A stretch of 64,000 bases of DNA from Pseudomonas sp. PDM05 (GTDB lineage: Bacteria; Pseudomonadota; Gammaproteobacteria; Pseudomonadales; Pseudomonadaceae): assembly GCF_014851685.1 (NCBI RefSeq), contig NZ_JACVAC010000005.1, positions 248,001 through 312,000 of the forward strand. Direction: 5' to 3'. Every line of letters begins with the position of its first letter. The first letter of the stretch is position 1. Below, in pieces: positions 30,015 through 39,070 of the stretch. The position numbers and the translations under genes are program-made. The notes below the pieces were generated by a model. It was not told the origin of the DNA. It saw nothing but the letters and a program-made list of their open reading frames with translations, and did no database searches.

Positions 30015-31235
30015 TTACTTGCCCTGCCAGCGTTTCAGCACCAGGGTGGCGTTAGTGCCACCGAAGCCGAAGCTGTTGCTCATCACGGTGTCGATTTTTG
30101 CGTTTTCACGGGTCTTGGTCAGGATCGGCATATCAGCAACGGCTGGGTCCAGCTCGTCGATGTTGGCCGAACCCGCCATGAAGTTGCCTTCCATCATCAG
30201 CAGGCAGTAGATCGCTTCGTGAACGCCGGCGGCGCCCAAGGAGTGGCCGGACAGGCTCTTGGTGGAGCTGATGGCCGGGGCCTTGTCACCGAATACCGCA
30301 CGCACGCCTTCCATTTCCTTGGCGTCGCCGACCGGGGTCGAAGTGCCGTGGGTGTTCAGGTAGTCGATTGGGGTATCCACGGTGGACATGGCCATCTGCA
30401 TGCAACGGATGGCGCCTTCACCGCTTGGGGCAACCATGTCGTAGCCGTCGGAAGTGGCGCCGTAACCGACGATTTCCGCGTAGATCTTCGCGCCACGGGC
30501 CAGGGCGTGTTCCAGCTCCTCGACCACCACCATGCCGCCGCCGCCGGCAATGACGAAACCGTCACGCTTGGCGTCGTAGGCGCGGGAGGCCTTCTCTGGG
30601 GTTTCGTTGTACTGGGTGGACAGGGCGCCCATGGCGTCGAACAGGAACGATTGGCTCCAATGCTCTTCTTCACCGCCGCCGGCGAATACGATGTCCTGCT
30701 TGCCCAACTGGATCTGCTCAACGGCAGTACCGATGCAGTGAGCACTGGTGGCGCACGCGGAGGAGATCGAGTAGTTCACGCCCTTGATCTGGAACGGCGT
30801 GGCCAGACAGGCCGAAACGGTGCTGCCCATGGTCCGTGTGACACGGTACGGGCCAACGCGCTTCACGCCTTTTTCGCGCAGGATGTCCAGCGCTTCCATC
30901 TGGTTCAGGGTCGATGCGCCGCCGGAACCTGCGATCAGGCCGGTGCGTACGTTGGAAACCTGGTCTTCGCTCAGGCCGGAGTCGGCGATGGCGTCTTTCA
31001 TGGCCAGGTAGGCGTAGGCGGCAGCGTGGCCGACGAAGCGATAGATCTTGCGATCGATCAGTTCTTCGAGGGGCAGGTCGATGGAGCCGGAAACCTGGCT
31101 ACGCAGACCCATTTCGGCATATTCCGGGTTGAAGCGGATGCCAGGGCGACTTGCACGCAGGTTAGCGGTGACGGTCTCTTTGTCATTGCCCAGGCAAGAA
31201 ACGATGCCCAGACCAGTGATAACGACGCGGCGCAT
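30015..31235 (-). CDS. fabB: 3-oxoacyl-ACP synthase I
   Basis: A 406-residue condensing enzyme that elongates the cis-3-decenoyl-ACP made by FabA, committing the chain to unsaturated fatty acid synthesis. Catalytic Cys is in [12 protein letters not shown], the two His in [11 protein letters not shown] and [11 protein letters not shown], and the C-terminus carries [14 protein letters not shown]. It starts 11 bases after fabA in the same operon. Confidence 0.98.
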   Translation of the reverse strand: MRRVVITGLGIVSCLGNDKETVTANLRASRPGIRFNPEYAEMGLRSQVSGSIDLPLEELIDRKIYRFVGHAAAYAYLAMKDAIADSGLSEDQVSNVRTGLIAGSGGASTLNQMEALDILREKGVKRVGPYRVTRTMGSTVSACLATPFQIKGVNYSISSACATSAHCIGTAVEQIQLGKQDIVFAGGGEEEHWSQSFLFDAMGALSTQYNETPEKASRAYDAKRDGFVIAGGGGMVVVEELEHALARGAKIYAEIVGYGATSDGYDMVAPSGEGAIRCMQMAMSTVDTPIDYLNTHGTSTPVGDAKEMEGVRAVFGDKAPAISSTKSLSGHSLGAAGVHEAIYCLLMMEGNFMAGSANIDELDPAVADMPILTKTRENAKIDTVMSNSFGFGGTNATLVLKRWQGK

Positions 31236-31246
31236 GCGGATAACCC

Positions 31247-31762
31247 TTAAAAGTTGTCAGTGGAAGTGAATACGCCGACCCGAAGGCCTTCGGCAGTATA
31301 GATCTCGCGACCGTCGACGCTCACCGAACCATCGGCGATGGCCAGGTTCAGCTTGCCCTTGAGGACGCGCTTGATTTGAATGTTGTAGGTGACTTTCTTG
31401 GCGGTCGGCAGGACCTGGCCAAAGAACTTCACTTCGCCCGAACCCAGGGCGCGACCGCGGCCCGGCAGACCCTGCCAGCCAAGGAAGAAGCCGACCAGCT
31501 GCCACATGGCGTCGAGGCCCAGGCAGCCTGGCATTACAGGATCGCCTTCGAAATGGCAGGCGAAGAACCACAGGTCCGGGGTGATATCCAGCTCGGCGAC
31601 CAATTCACCTTTGCCGTACTTGCCACCCTCTTCGCTGATATGGGTGATGCGATCCACCATCAGCATGTTCGGGGCGGGCAGTTGCGCGTTACCTGGGCCG
31701 AACAGCTCACCGCGACTGCAGCGCAGCAGGTCTTCCCGGGTAAAGGCGTTTTGTTTGGTCAT
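31247..31762 (-). CDS. fabA: 3-hydroxydecanoyl-ACP dehydratase/isomerase
   Basis: A 171-residue hotdog enzyme that dehydrates 3-hydroxydecanoyl-ACP and isomerises trans-2 to cis-3-decenoyl-ACP. The active site His and Asp are in [33 protein letters not shown] follows. The start has GAGGAGCTCGC upstream. It forms the classic fabA-fabB operon; a DesT-like palindrome lies about 130-150 bases upstream. Confidence 0.98.
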   Translation of the reverse strand: MTKQNAFTREDLLRCSRGELFGPGNAQLPAPNMLMVDRITHISEEGGKYGKGELVAELDITPDLWFFACHFEGDPVMPGCLGLDAMWQLVGFFLGWQGLPGRGRALGSGEVKFFGQVLPTAKKVTYNIQIKRVLKGKLNLAIADGSVSVDGREIYTAEGLRVGVFTSTDNF

Positions 31763-31894
31763 GCGAGCTCCTCAATAATCCCATGCGGCAGGGTAGGGTA
31801 GATCTTCCCGAACCGACTGAAGCGTTACGCTTCATACCGGCAGCCTACACATAGACTATTGCGTTGTAGTGAAAGTCACAGCGGCAAGGCACTG

Positions 31895-31912
31895 AATGTA
31901 CACTTGTTCACT
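31895..31912 (-). promoter_or_regulatory. DesT-like operator upstream of fabAB
   Basis: Minus-strand AGTGAACAAGTGTACATT is an imperfect palindrome close to what I recall of the DesT site (AGTGAAC-core-GTT(G/C)ACT). DesT is a TetR-type regulator that senses acyl-CoA saturation and controls desaturase genes and fabAB in P. aeruginosa. No desT gene is in the window. Confidence 0.5.
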
Positions 31913-32010
31913 GAAATTTTAAACCGGGCCTGTTTATCGGTCCGTTTGGGTGCCTAAGACTGCCGCACTTTCGTCTTTCACGCCAGTCGGAGTTGGCTGA
32001 TGGCGCGGCG

Positions 32011-33912
32011 CTATTGCACCCAGCGCTGCAGAATTTGCTGCAAATCCGTGCGTTTGAATGGCTTGGCCAGGTAATCGTTCATTCCGGCGGCCAGGCACGC
32101 TTCGCGGTCGCCCTGCAAGGCGTTGGCGGTCAGGGCGATGATCGGCAGGTCGGCGCAGCCCGGCAGTTGACGGATTTGCCGGGTCGCCTCGTAGCCGTCG
32201 ACCAACGGCAGTCGGCAGTCCATCAGGATCGCGGTGAAAATCAGGCTCTCGGCACTGCGGATCGCCTCGGCGCCATCGATGGCCAGGCTCACTTCAAAGC
32301 CCAGGCTGCGCAGCATGGCTTCGACCACGGTGCGGTTGACCGGGTTGTCTTCCACCAGCAGCACATGGCGGCCATCACCGGCACTGTTTTTACCTTCGCT
32401 GTCATGGGCAATCTTCGGCAGGTATTGCTGGTCGATGGCCAACGGGATTTCCAGGGTAAACACCGAACCACGGCCTTCTTCGCTCTGCGCCCGCAAGGTG
32501 CCGCCCATGCGTTCGGCCAGGGTGCGGGCGATCGGCAGGCCCAGGCCGGTGCCGCCGTAACGTCTTGAAATGGAACTGTCGGCCTGCTGGAACGCATCGA
32601 ACATCAGCTCCAGGCGCTCGGCCGAAATGCCGATGCCGCTGTCGCGCACGGTGCAGGTAAACCACAACAGTTCGTGATCGAGGACCTGCCACTGGGGCTC
32701 GATGGTCACCGTGCCGTGTTCGGTGAATTTCAGTGCGTTGCCGATCAGGTTCACCAGGATCTGCCGGATTCGCGTCGGATCGCCCTGTACCTGCAGCGCC
32801 TCGATCCCCGCCGGAATCGGCAGCTCCAAGGTCAGCCCGCGTTGCTGGGCGCTGTGCTGGAAGGACTGGGCGCAGCTGTTGATCAGGTCTGCCAGGTTGA
32901 ACGGAATATGCTCCAGCTCCAGGGCGGCACGTTCGATACGCGAGAAGTCGAGAATATCGTTGATCACCTTGAGCAGATGTTCGGTGGATTCGGACGCCAG
33001 TGCCGCGTACTCGGTCTGCTCCTCGGTCATCTCGGTGGTTTCCAGCAGCTGCAACATGCCCAGCACGCCGTTCATCGGCGTGCGCAGCTCATGGCTCATC
33101 ATTGCGAGGAAATCCGACTTGGCGTTGTTCGCCCGCTCCGCTTCCTCACGGGTCTGGATCAACTGCGCCATGGCCTGGTGCTGCTCGCGGCTGGCCTGGT
33201 TGAGGCCTTCGGCCAGGTTGTTGATATGCCGCGACAGGTCGCCCAATTCCGAGTCATCGACGATCGGCAGCGGCGTTTTGTAGTCGCCTTGCTGGATTGC
33301 CTTGACCGCATTGCCCATGGCGCTGATCGGCTGCGACAGGCTCGCCGCCAGACGGCGTGCCAGCAGAAAGGTGAATAGCAGGGCAAACATCGCCAGGATG
33401 CCGGCCTTGAGCAGGATTTCCTGCTGGCGCTGGCTGAACGCATCGTTGGACATGCCGACGATCACCCGGCCCAGATAATCCGCACGCGGCGCCTTGGGTT
33501 CGTTGAGGTTGTCCTGGAAAAAGTCATTGCCCAGTTGGATATGCTGCAAGCGGATCGGCGCCTGGAAGACTTTGACCGACAGCGAGCGGTCATGTCTTTC
33601 CGACGGCTGCTCGACGTACACCAGGATGTTTTCGGCACTGTCCTGGATCTCCAGGAAACGCACGTGGGGCGTGGCCAGTGTCGCGCGCAACAGGCTTTCA
33701 AGCACATCGTTGTTGCCGGAAATCACCCCGTACTCGGTGGCCGGTGCCAACTGGTTGGCGATCAATTGGCCGGTGTGGTCGAGTTCCTGGCGCAGGTCCT
33801 GGATCCGCACGAAGGTAAAGAAACTGATCAACAGCAGCGTCAGCAACAGCGCCGGGCCCAGGGTGATGAGTTGGGTGCGGGTGTTGATGTCCCAACGACG
33901 GCGTAAGGTCAT
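32011..33912 (-). CDS. BarA-like hybrid sensor histidine kinase
   Basis: A 633-residue hybrid kinase. Order: TM1 (about 15-33), periplasmic domain (34-165) whose [19 protein letters not shown] stretch resembles the BarA/GacS sensor domain, TM2 (167-187), HAMP, HisKA with phospho-His about 274 in SHELRTP, HATPase ([28 protein letters not shown]) and a receiver with phospho-Asp about 565 in [13 protein letters not shown]. There is no HPt domain, so the phosphate must pass to a separate HPt protein. It overlaps the upstream binding-protein gene by ATGA and is the last gene of the TonB receptor operon. Its downstream regulator is unknown. Confidence 0.88.
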   Translation of the reverse strand: MTLRRRWDINTRTQLITLGPALLLTLLLISFFTFVRIQDLRQELDHTGQLIANQLAPATEYGVISGNNDVLESLLRATLATPHVRFLEIQDSAENILVYVEQPSERHDRSLSVKVFQAPIRLQHIQLGNDFFQDNLNEPKAPRADYLGRVIVGMSNDAFSQRQQEILLKAGILAMFALLFTFLLARRLAASLSQPISAMGNAVKAIQQGDYKTPLPIVDDSELGDLSRHINNLAEGLNQASREQHQAMAQLIQTREEAERANNAKSDFLAMMSHELRTPMNGVLGMLQLLETTEMTEEQTEYAALASESTEHLLKVINDILDFSRIERAALELEHIPFNLADLINSCAQSFQHSAQQRGLTLELPIPAGIEALQVQGDPTRIRQILVNLIGNALKFTEHGTVTIEPQWQVLDHELLWFTCTVRDSGIGISAERLELMFDAFQQADSSISRRYGGTGLGLPIARTLAERMGGTLRAQSEEGRGSVFTLEIPLAIDQQYLPKIAHDSEGKNSAGDGRHVLLVEDNPVNRTVVEAMLRSLGFEVSLAIDGAEAIRSAESLIFTAILMDCRLPLVDGYEATRQIRQLPGCADLPIIALTANALQGDREACLAAGMNDYLAKPFKRTDLQQILQRWVQ

Positions 33913-34838
33913 GGGCGTTTTTCTCCTGCGGCCAGCCGGGCGGCGACGTCGCGTTCATCGACCTCTTCGAGCCCCAGCGAACGTGCGACTTGCGGGTTGC
34001 CCGCGACTTTGAAATGTTCCGGGTACAGCGTGCGCGGCCAGGTGGCCGGTGGCTGGTCGAGCAGGCGGTCGAGCACCGCCAGCCAATCGGCCTGATCGCT
34101 GTAGGTACTGGCCAGGCTGCCAGCGCGGACAAACCCGGCGTTGGGCCCCACCAGCGGCAATTGCCGGGCGTAGCTGCTCAACAGCAGGTTCTTCACGGTT
34201 TTCGGGTTGTACAGCTGCGGGTCATCAAGGCCGAGCAGCACGTCGCTGCTCTTGAACAGGTTTTGCAGCGGGCGACTGTCGTTGGTGTTGTCCCACAGCT
34301 GTGGCACCACCTCCAGGCCCATGGACTTGGCGTACTCGCGCACCTCTTGCAGCAGGAATTCGCTGTCGGCGGCGTAGAGCACGCCGATGCGCCGGGCCTG
34401 GGGCAGGATGTGGGTGATCAGGCGCAATTGGCGCGCCAGCGGCGGGTCGCTCCAGAGCAGGCTGATCCGCGCCGGAAGATGGTTGCCCAGGCGTTGCCGC
34501 GCTTGCAGGCGGCTAATGCGCAGCACCAGGGTCGGAGGGCCCAGGCTGTCTTGCAGGCGCCAGTCGAGGCCGGCCAGGTCCAGCAGGATCAGGTGCGTGG
34601 CCGCAGGCAGGCGGCTCGGCGCGGGCAGGTCCTTGAGCGGGGTGAAGGTCACGCGGTCTTCCGGGCGCTCTTTGGCCAGGGCGTCGACGAAGGCCTGCAC
34701 GCCGGCACCGTCTTCGGCGGCGGTGAGCAGGATGTCGGCACTCCACGCTGGCGTGCTCGGCAGCAGGCACGCCAGCAGCAGGGCGCGCCGCCAAAGCCTG
34801 AGTATTGAGAGGAGGGTCATCCTTGACTTTGCGCCCAT
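33909..34838 (-). CDS. Periplasmic binding protein, ABC_sub_bind-like, of a receptor/kinase operon
   Basis: A 309-residue secreted protein (signal peptide ending PAWSA near residue 33). The fold resembles the PF04392-type substrate-binding family ([50 protein letters not shown]). No permease or ATPase is near. It lies one base after the TonB receptor stop and overlaps the kinase start by 4 bases, so all three are co-translated. The likely role is to present a ligand to the kinase, as TorT does for TorS; this is inference. ATG 34838 is used because of the tight junction; ATG 34820 would give a shorter signal peptide. Confidence 0.75.
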   Translation of the reverse strand: MGAKSRMTLLSILRLWRRALLLACLLPSTPAWSADILLTAAEDGAGVQAFVDALAKERPEDRVTFTPLKDLPAPSRLPAATHLILLDLAGLDWRLQDSLGPPTLVLRISRLQARQRLGNHLPARISLLWSDPPLARQLRLITHILPQARRIGVLYAADSEFLLQEVREYAKSMGLEVVPQLWDNTNDSRPLQNLFKSSDVLLGLDDPQLYNPKTVKNLLLSSYARQLPLVGPNAGFVRAGSLASTYSDQADWLAVLDRLLDQPPATWPRTLYPEHFKVAGNPQVARSLGLEEVDERDVAARLAAGEKRP

Positions 34839-34839
34839 G

Positions 34840-36960
34840 TCAGAACTCTAACTCGGCGCTGAAGTAGAGCACGTGGCGGTGGTCGTAATTGTTGTCGGCC
34901 CAGGTGGTGGGCTGGTTATCGAGGCGTTGTTGCAACATGCCGGCCAGCTCCACGTTGGCTTTGCCCAGGGCAATGCGCTTGGCCACCCGCAGGTCGACCC
35001 GTTCGAAGCGATATTGATTGAGTGCGTCGTCGCCATAGTAGAACAGCGCGCTGGACCAACCCTGGCCCCATTCCCGCAGCCAGCCGGCCGAACCGCTGTT
35101 ACGCGCGGTCTGGGCTTTGTCCCGGGGGTTGCTGGTGGTGGCGTCGACGTAAGCATAGGTCAGCCGCAGGCGGTCGGCGCTGCTCATGCGCCAGTCGAAC
35201 TGCGATTCGGCACCGGTAAACCGCGAACTGTTGGCGTTGCTGGCGATGAACTGGTTGTTGCGCAGCGGCGAGCTGATCATCTCGGTGATCTCGTCGTAGA
35301 ACAGCTTCACGTCGAGGTTCAGCCCGAGGTCGGCGAAGAAGCCGTTGTAGCCCAGTTCCCGCGAGCGCATCAGCTCTTTGTCGAGGTTGCCCGGGCCGCG
35401 TGTCACCACGAAGTACTGGCCGGAATTCTGCCCGTAGGTCGGCGAACTGAGGTTGGTGACGCGGTAGCTCCAGTTGACGTTGTTTTCGAACATGTCCGGC
35501 GAACGGATCGCCTCGGAGTACACCGCACGCAGGCCGTGGCGCGGGTTGATCAGGTAGTTGACCGCCACCCGTGGCGTCAGCGAGCTGCCACTGAGGTGGG
35601 TGTCTTCGAACATCGCGCCGCCCTGCAACAACCAGTGTTCGCTGGCGCGCCACTCCAACTGGCCGAACAGGCGCCAGGTGGTGTCGTCCAGGGTGCCGTT
35701 GAAGTAGGTGTCGGAGTCGGCGCGGTCATAGCGATAATTCACACCGCTGACCAGGCGCAGGCTGTCGGACAGGCTCAGGGTGTCCTGGATCTCCAGGTCG
35801 TAGCGGTTTTCACGGGTACTCTGGTTGATGTCGCCGCACACGCTCTGGCTGGCACCGTTGCGCCACTGGTCCAGGACCTGGTTACCCAGTGCTTGCTCGT
35901 CGGCGCTGCCGGGCGGGGCGACACCCTGGCTGTAGCTGTCCATGTGCCGTGCCAGTTGCTCGGCATAGTTGGGATTGAGTTGCCACAGGCGCGTCAGTTC
36001 CGGGCTGAACGAGACCTTGGCGTCGCAGGCCTTCCAGATCTGCCGGCGATCCCACTGCTGGGCAGAGCCCTGGATATACAGGCTGTGCTCGGGATTGAAA
36101 TCGAAGTTCCAGCGCAGGGAGCCGGCGTAGTCCTTGGCGGTGACGTCCGAATTGTCGCCACCTTCGGTAATCCCCGCGAATACCGGCATGTAGGTGTAGG
36201 GCCGCTGGTTGGTCCCTTCCTTGGCATTCAGCTGCCAGTCGATGCTTTGTTGCGCGTTCAACGTCTGGCTCACGGCCAGGCTGAAGCGGTTGAGACGGCG
36301 ACTGTCACGGCGGTCGGCGCCGGCGGCATCGCTGTCAAAGCCGTCGTCCTGTTGCCCCGACAGCGACAGGCGCAAGTCGCCAGTGTCCCAGCGCACGCCC
36401 TGGCTGGCGTAGAAGTCGTTGATCCCGCGTTCGCCACGGATGACCTTGACCCGCGTGCCCTGGCTGTTGGCCGGCGAGCGAGTGAGGATATTGACCACCG
36501 CCATCAGCGCGTTGGCGCCGTAACTCACGGTATTGGGGCCGCGGAATACTTCGATGCGCTCGATGTCTTCCATCGCCACTGGAATGTCGCTCCAGTCCAC
36601 GGTCGCCAGGCCTGCGCGGTACACCGAGCGTCCGTCGATCAACACCTGCATGCGTCGCGCATCGCTGGCGCTGGTGCCGTGGTAGTTCACCGCCGCCTGG
36701 TTGCCGGTGGTGTAGCCGACCATCATCCCCGGCACCAGGCGCAGCAGCTCGCTGATGTCCCGCGCGCCGCTGGCCTTGATCAACTCGCTGTCGATCACGG
36801 TCATGCTGCCCGGCACGGCCGCCGCCGATTGCTTCAGGCGCGTCGCGGTCAGGACCTGCGGCAACGGCTGGTTGTCGAGGAACAGATCGTCGGCCATGGC
36901 CGCGCCGCTGCACAGCAGCAGCCACAACACTGATGAACGGGGAGGAGGGCCCAAATACAC
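34840..36960 (-). CDS. TonB-dependent outer-membrane receptor
   Basis: A 706-residue receptor. The signal peptide ends GAAMA; the plug domain follows at once (LTATRLKQSAAAVPGSMTVI; LLRLVPGMMVGY; IERIEVFRGPNTVSYGANA), then a 22-strand-type barrel with C-terminal SAELEF ending in Phe. There is no N-terminal signalling extension, so it does not belong to the sigma/anti-sigma surface-signalling class. Two extracellular Cys (WKACDAK and SQSVCGDIN) may form a disulphide. The start is GTG 36960 with AAGG 8 bases upstream. It is first in an operon with a binding protein and hybrid kinase, which suggests the imported compound is sensed. The ligand is unknown. Confidence 0.88.
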   Translation of the reverse strand: MYLGPPPRSSVLWLLLCSGAAMADDLFLDNQPLPQVLTATRLKQSAAAVPGSMTVIDSELIKASGARDISELLRLVPGMMVGYTTGNQAAVNYHGTSASDARRMQVLIDGRSVYRAGLATVDWSDIPVAMEDIERIEVFRGPNTVSYGANALMAVVNILTRSPANSQGTRVKVIRGERGINDFYASQGVRWDTGDLRLSLSGQQDDGFDSDAAGADRRDSRRLNRFSLAVSQTLNAQQSIDWQLNAKEGTNQRPYTYMPVFAGITEGGDNSDVTAKDYAGSLRWNFDFNPEHSLYIQGSAQQWDRRQIWKACDAKVSFSPELTRLWQLNPNYAEQLARHMDSYSQGVAPPGSADEQALGNQVLDQWRNGASQSVCGDINQSTRENRYDLEIQDTLSLSDSLRLVSGVNYRYDRADSDTYFNGTLDDTTWRLFGQLEWRASEHWLLQGGAMFEDTHLSGSSLTPRVAVNYLINPRHGLRAVYSEAIRSPDMFENNVNWSYRVTNLSSPTYGQNSGQYFVVTRGPGNLDKELMRSRELGYNGFFADLGLNLDVKLFYDEITEMISSPLRNNQFIASNANSSRFTGAESQFDWRMSSADRLRLTYAYVDATTSNPRDKAQTARNSGSAGWLREWGQGWSSALFYYGDDALNQYRFERVDLRVAKRIALGKANVELAGMLQQRLDNQPTTWADNNYDHRHVLYFSAELEF

Positions 36961-37112
36961 GGAACGGCCTTGATAATGACGGATAGCCGCCCATGTTAAC
37001 TGAGGTCGGGCCTTTTGCCAGTCGTAGGACTTGCAATTACTTCACACGGGTGTGGCATTTTCCGACATGTGAACGAATTGACACGGGGGCTGGCCGCAAG
37101 CGGGTCGCCCCG

Positions 37113-37118
37113 TATAAT
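37113..37118 (+). promoter_or_regulatory. Candidate -10 box for gpsA
   Basis: Perfect TATAAT 38 bases before gpsA. No good -35 lies 16-18 bases upstream; TTGACA at 37078-37083 is 29 bases away, too far for a normal spacer. Confidence 0.4.
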
Positions 37119-37155
37119 GCGGCCATCGCCATTGGTATGGATTAACGGATTGCAT

Positions 37156-38181
37156 ATGACTGAACAGCGCCCTATTGCGGTCCTTGGAGGCGGAAGTTTT
37201 GGCACCGCCGTGGCTAACCTGCTGGCGGAGAACGGCCACGTGGTACGCCAGTGGATGCGTGATCCCGAGCAGGCCGAAGCCATCCGGGTGCACCGCGAAA
37301 ATCCCCGTTACCTTAAAGGCATCAAGATCCACCCGGCGGTCGAGCCCGTGACGGACTTGCTGGCGACACTGACGGACTGCGACCTGTGCTTCGTCGCGCT
37401 GCCGTCCAGCGCGTTGCGCACGGTACTGGCGCCCCACGCCGAGCGCCTGGCGGGCAAGCTGCTGGTCAGCCTGACCAAGGGCATCGAGGCGCAGACCTTC
37501 ATGCTGATGAGCGAAATCCTCGCCGAGATCGCTCCCCAGGCGCGTATTGGCGTGCTGTCCGGGCCGAACCTGGCGCGGGAAGTCGCCGAACACGCGCTGA
37601 CCGCCACGGTCATCGCCAGTGAAGACGAAGAGCTGTGCGAGCGCGTGCAGGCGGTGTTGCACGGGCGTACCTTCCGCGTCTACGCCAGTGGCGACCGGTT
37701 TGGCGTCGAGTTGGGCGGTGCGTTGAAAAACGTCTACGCGATCATCGCCGGCATGGCGGTGGCGCTGGGCATGGGCGAAAACACCAAGAGCATGCTGATC
37801 ACCCGCGCCCTGGCCGAGATGACCCGCTTTGCGGTGAACCAGGGCGCCAACCCGATGACCTTTCTCGGGCTGGCGGGCGTGGGCGACTTGATCGTCACCT
37901 GCTCGTCGCCGAAAAGCCGCAACTACCAAGTCGGTTTCGCCCTGGGCCAGGGCTTGAGCCTGGAAGACGCGGTGACGCGCCTGGGCGAAGTGGCCGAAGG
38001 CGTCAACACCCTCAAGGTCCTCAAGGCCAAGGCCCAGGAAGTCGGGGTGTACATGCCGTTGGTTGCCGGGTTGCATGCGATCCTGTTTGAAGGGCGTACC
38101 TTGAACCAGGTGATCGAACTGTTGATGCGCGCCGAACCGAAAACCGATGTCGACTTTATTTCCACCAGTGGTTTCAACTGA
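37156..38181 (+). CDS. gpsA: Glycerol-3-phosphate dehydrogenase [NAD(P)+]
   Basis: A 341-residue cytoplasmic enzyme that reduces dihydroxyacetone phosphate to sn-glycerol-3-phosphate for phospholipid synthesis. The nucleotide site [21 protein letters not shown] is at the N-terminus; [10 protein letters not shown], the catalytic Lys in [15 protein letters not shown] and [18 protein letters not shown] are present. ATG 37156 matches the family start. It leads a cluster with DUF4389 and sixA, spaced 10 bases and a 4-base overlap. Confidence 0.97.
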   Translation: MTEQRPIAVLGGGSFGTAVANLLAENGHVVRQWMRDPEQAEAIRVHRENPRYLKGIKIHPAVEPVTDLLATLTDCDLCFVALPSSALRTVLAPHAERLAGKLLVSLTKGIEAQTFMLMSEILAEIAPQARIGVLSGPNLAREVAEHALTATVIASEDEELCERVQAVLHGRTFRVYASGDRFGVELGGALKNVYAIIAGMAVALGMGENTKSMLITRALAEMTRFAVNQGANPMTFLGLAGVGDLIVTCSSPKSRNYQVGFALGQGLSLEDAVTRLGEVAEGVNTLKVLKAKAQEVGVYMPLVAGLHAILFEGRTLNQVIELLMRAEPKTDVDFISTSGFN

Positions 38182-38191
38182 GGAACGCGTC

Positions 38192-38539
38192 ATGAACGAT
38201 CCGAAAGCAGCGCCCAAGTACGAATCCATTGTCCTGCGCATCCTGTGGATGCTGGTGTTTGCCCTGGTGTGGCAAGTCGCGCAGTTCCTGCTCGGCGCGT
38301 TGGTGGTGGTGCAGTTGATCTACCGCTTGATCTACGGCGCGCCCAACCTGGGCCTGATGAACTTTGGCGATAGCCTCAGCCAGTTCCTTGCGCAGATCGG
38401 CCGTTTCGGCAGCTTCCATACCGAGCAAAAGCCCTGGCCGTTCGCCGATTGGCCCACCCCGCGCGCACCCGAGGGCGAAGCCGCCCACAGCGTGCCGCCG
38501 GCACCGCACCCGGTGCGTGATGAAGAGCCGAAACTGTGA
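38192..38539 (+). CDS. DUF4389 membrane protein
   Basis: A 115-residue protein: a short N-terminus, a hydrophobic region (about 15-52, one or two helices; LRILWMLVFALVWQVAQFLL), a conserved middle (NFGDSLSQFLAQIGRFGSFHTEQKPWPFADWP) and a Pro-rich tail. The YESIVLRILWMLVF...QIGRF pattern fits DUF4389, a family of unknown function common beside gpsA in Pseudomonas. GAGGA lies upstream of ATG 38192. It overlaps sixA by GTGA. Confidence 0.78.
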   Translation: MNDPKAAPKYESIVLRILWMLVFALVWQVAQFLLGALVVVQLIYRLIYGAPNLGLMNFGDSLSQFLAQIGRFGSFHTEQKPWPFADWPTPRAPEGEAAHSVPPAPHPVRDEEPKL

Positions 38540-38985
38540 AGCTGTGGATTCTGCGCCACGGTGAAGCCGAAGGGCACGCCCGCACGGATGCCGAGCGCAA
38601 TCTCACCGAGCACGGTCGCGGCGAAGTGTTGCGCAGCGCCGCGCACCTGATCGGCCAGCCCATCAGCGCAATCATCGCCAGCCCCTATGTGCGGGCGCAG
38701 CAGACCGCGCAACTGGTGCGCCAGGCGCTCGGCTTTGAGCCACAGATCCTTACGGTGCCGTGGCTGACCCCCGAGGGCAATCCGTTGCAGGTGCTGGAAC
38801 ACCTCGACACGGATGACAATGTGCTGCTAGTCAGCCACCAGCCGTTGGTGGGCAGCCTGATCAGCTTTTTGCAACACGGCCATCAGCGCCAGCCGCAACC
38901 GATGCACACCGCAAGCCTCGCGGAACTGGAAGGGGATTTTCCGCTGGCGGGGCTGATGAGCCTGGTCAGCGTCAAGAATCCGTAG
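38536..38985 (+). CDS. sixA: Phosphohistidine phosphatase SixA
   Basis: A 149-residue member of the SixA branch of the histidine phosphatase superfamily. The catalytic motif LWILRHGEAEGHA carries the nucleophile His of RHG; a second His is in LLVSHQPLVGSL. SixA removes phosphate from His in HPt or PTS proteins. GTG 38536 overlaps the DUF4389 stop. Targets here are not evident. Confidence 0.9.
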   Translation: MKLWILRHGEAEGHARTDAERNLTEHGRGEVLRSAAHLIGQPISAIIASPYVRAQQTAQLVRQALGFEPQILTVPWLTPEGNPLQVLEHLDTDDNVLLVSHQPLVGSLISFLQHGHQRQPQPMHTASLAELEGDFPLAGLMSLVSVKNP

Positions 38986-39013
38986 GATGGATCGCTGCTT
39001 TGTGTGTGATATA

Positions 39014-39045
39014 TAGTCAACCAAGCAAGTGCTTGGTTGGCTATG
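39014..39045 (+). promoter_or_regulatory. TetR-type palindromic operator before the acyl-CoA ligase operon
   Basis: ATAG-T-CAACCAAGC-AAGT-GCTTGGTTG-G-CTAT: a 9-bp perfect inner stem, with outer ATAG/CTAT also matching. It lies 26 bases before ATG 39071. ACCAAGC...GCTTGGT dyads are typical of TetR regulators of fatty-acid genes, but no regulator gene adjoins it. Confidence 0.6.
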
Positions 39046-39070
39046 ATCGGACCACACAGGAGCGCGTCCC

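Noticed and set aside
34873..36933. 686-codon open frame antisense to the TonB receptor
   Set aside because: It is a high-GC mirror frame of a real gene: composition follows the opposite strand codons, no ribosome site, no recognisable motif. Similar long antisense frames lie opposite sucA, actP, htpG and fadE.
37078..37118. TTGACA plus TATAAT as a single gpsA promoter
   Set aside because: The spacer is 29 bases, too long for sigma70; only the -10 box is kept as a candidate.
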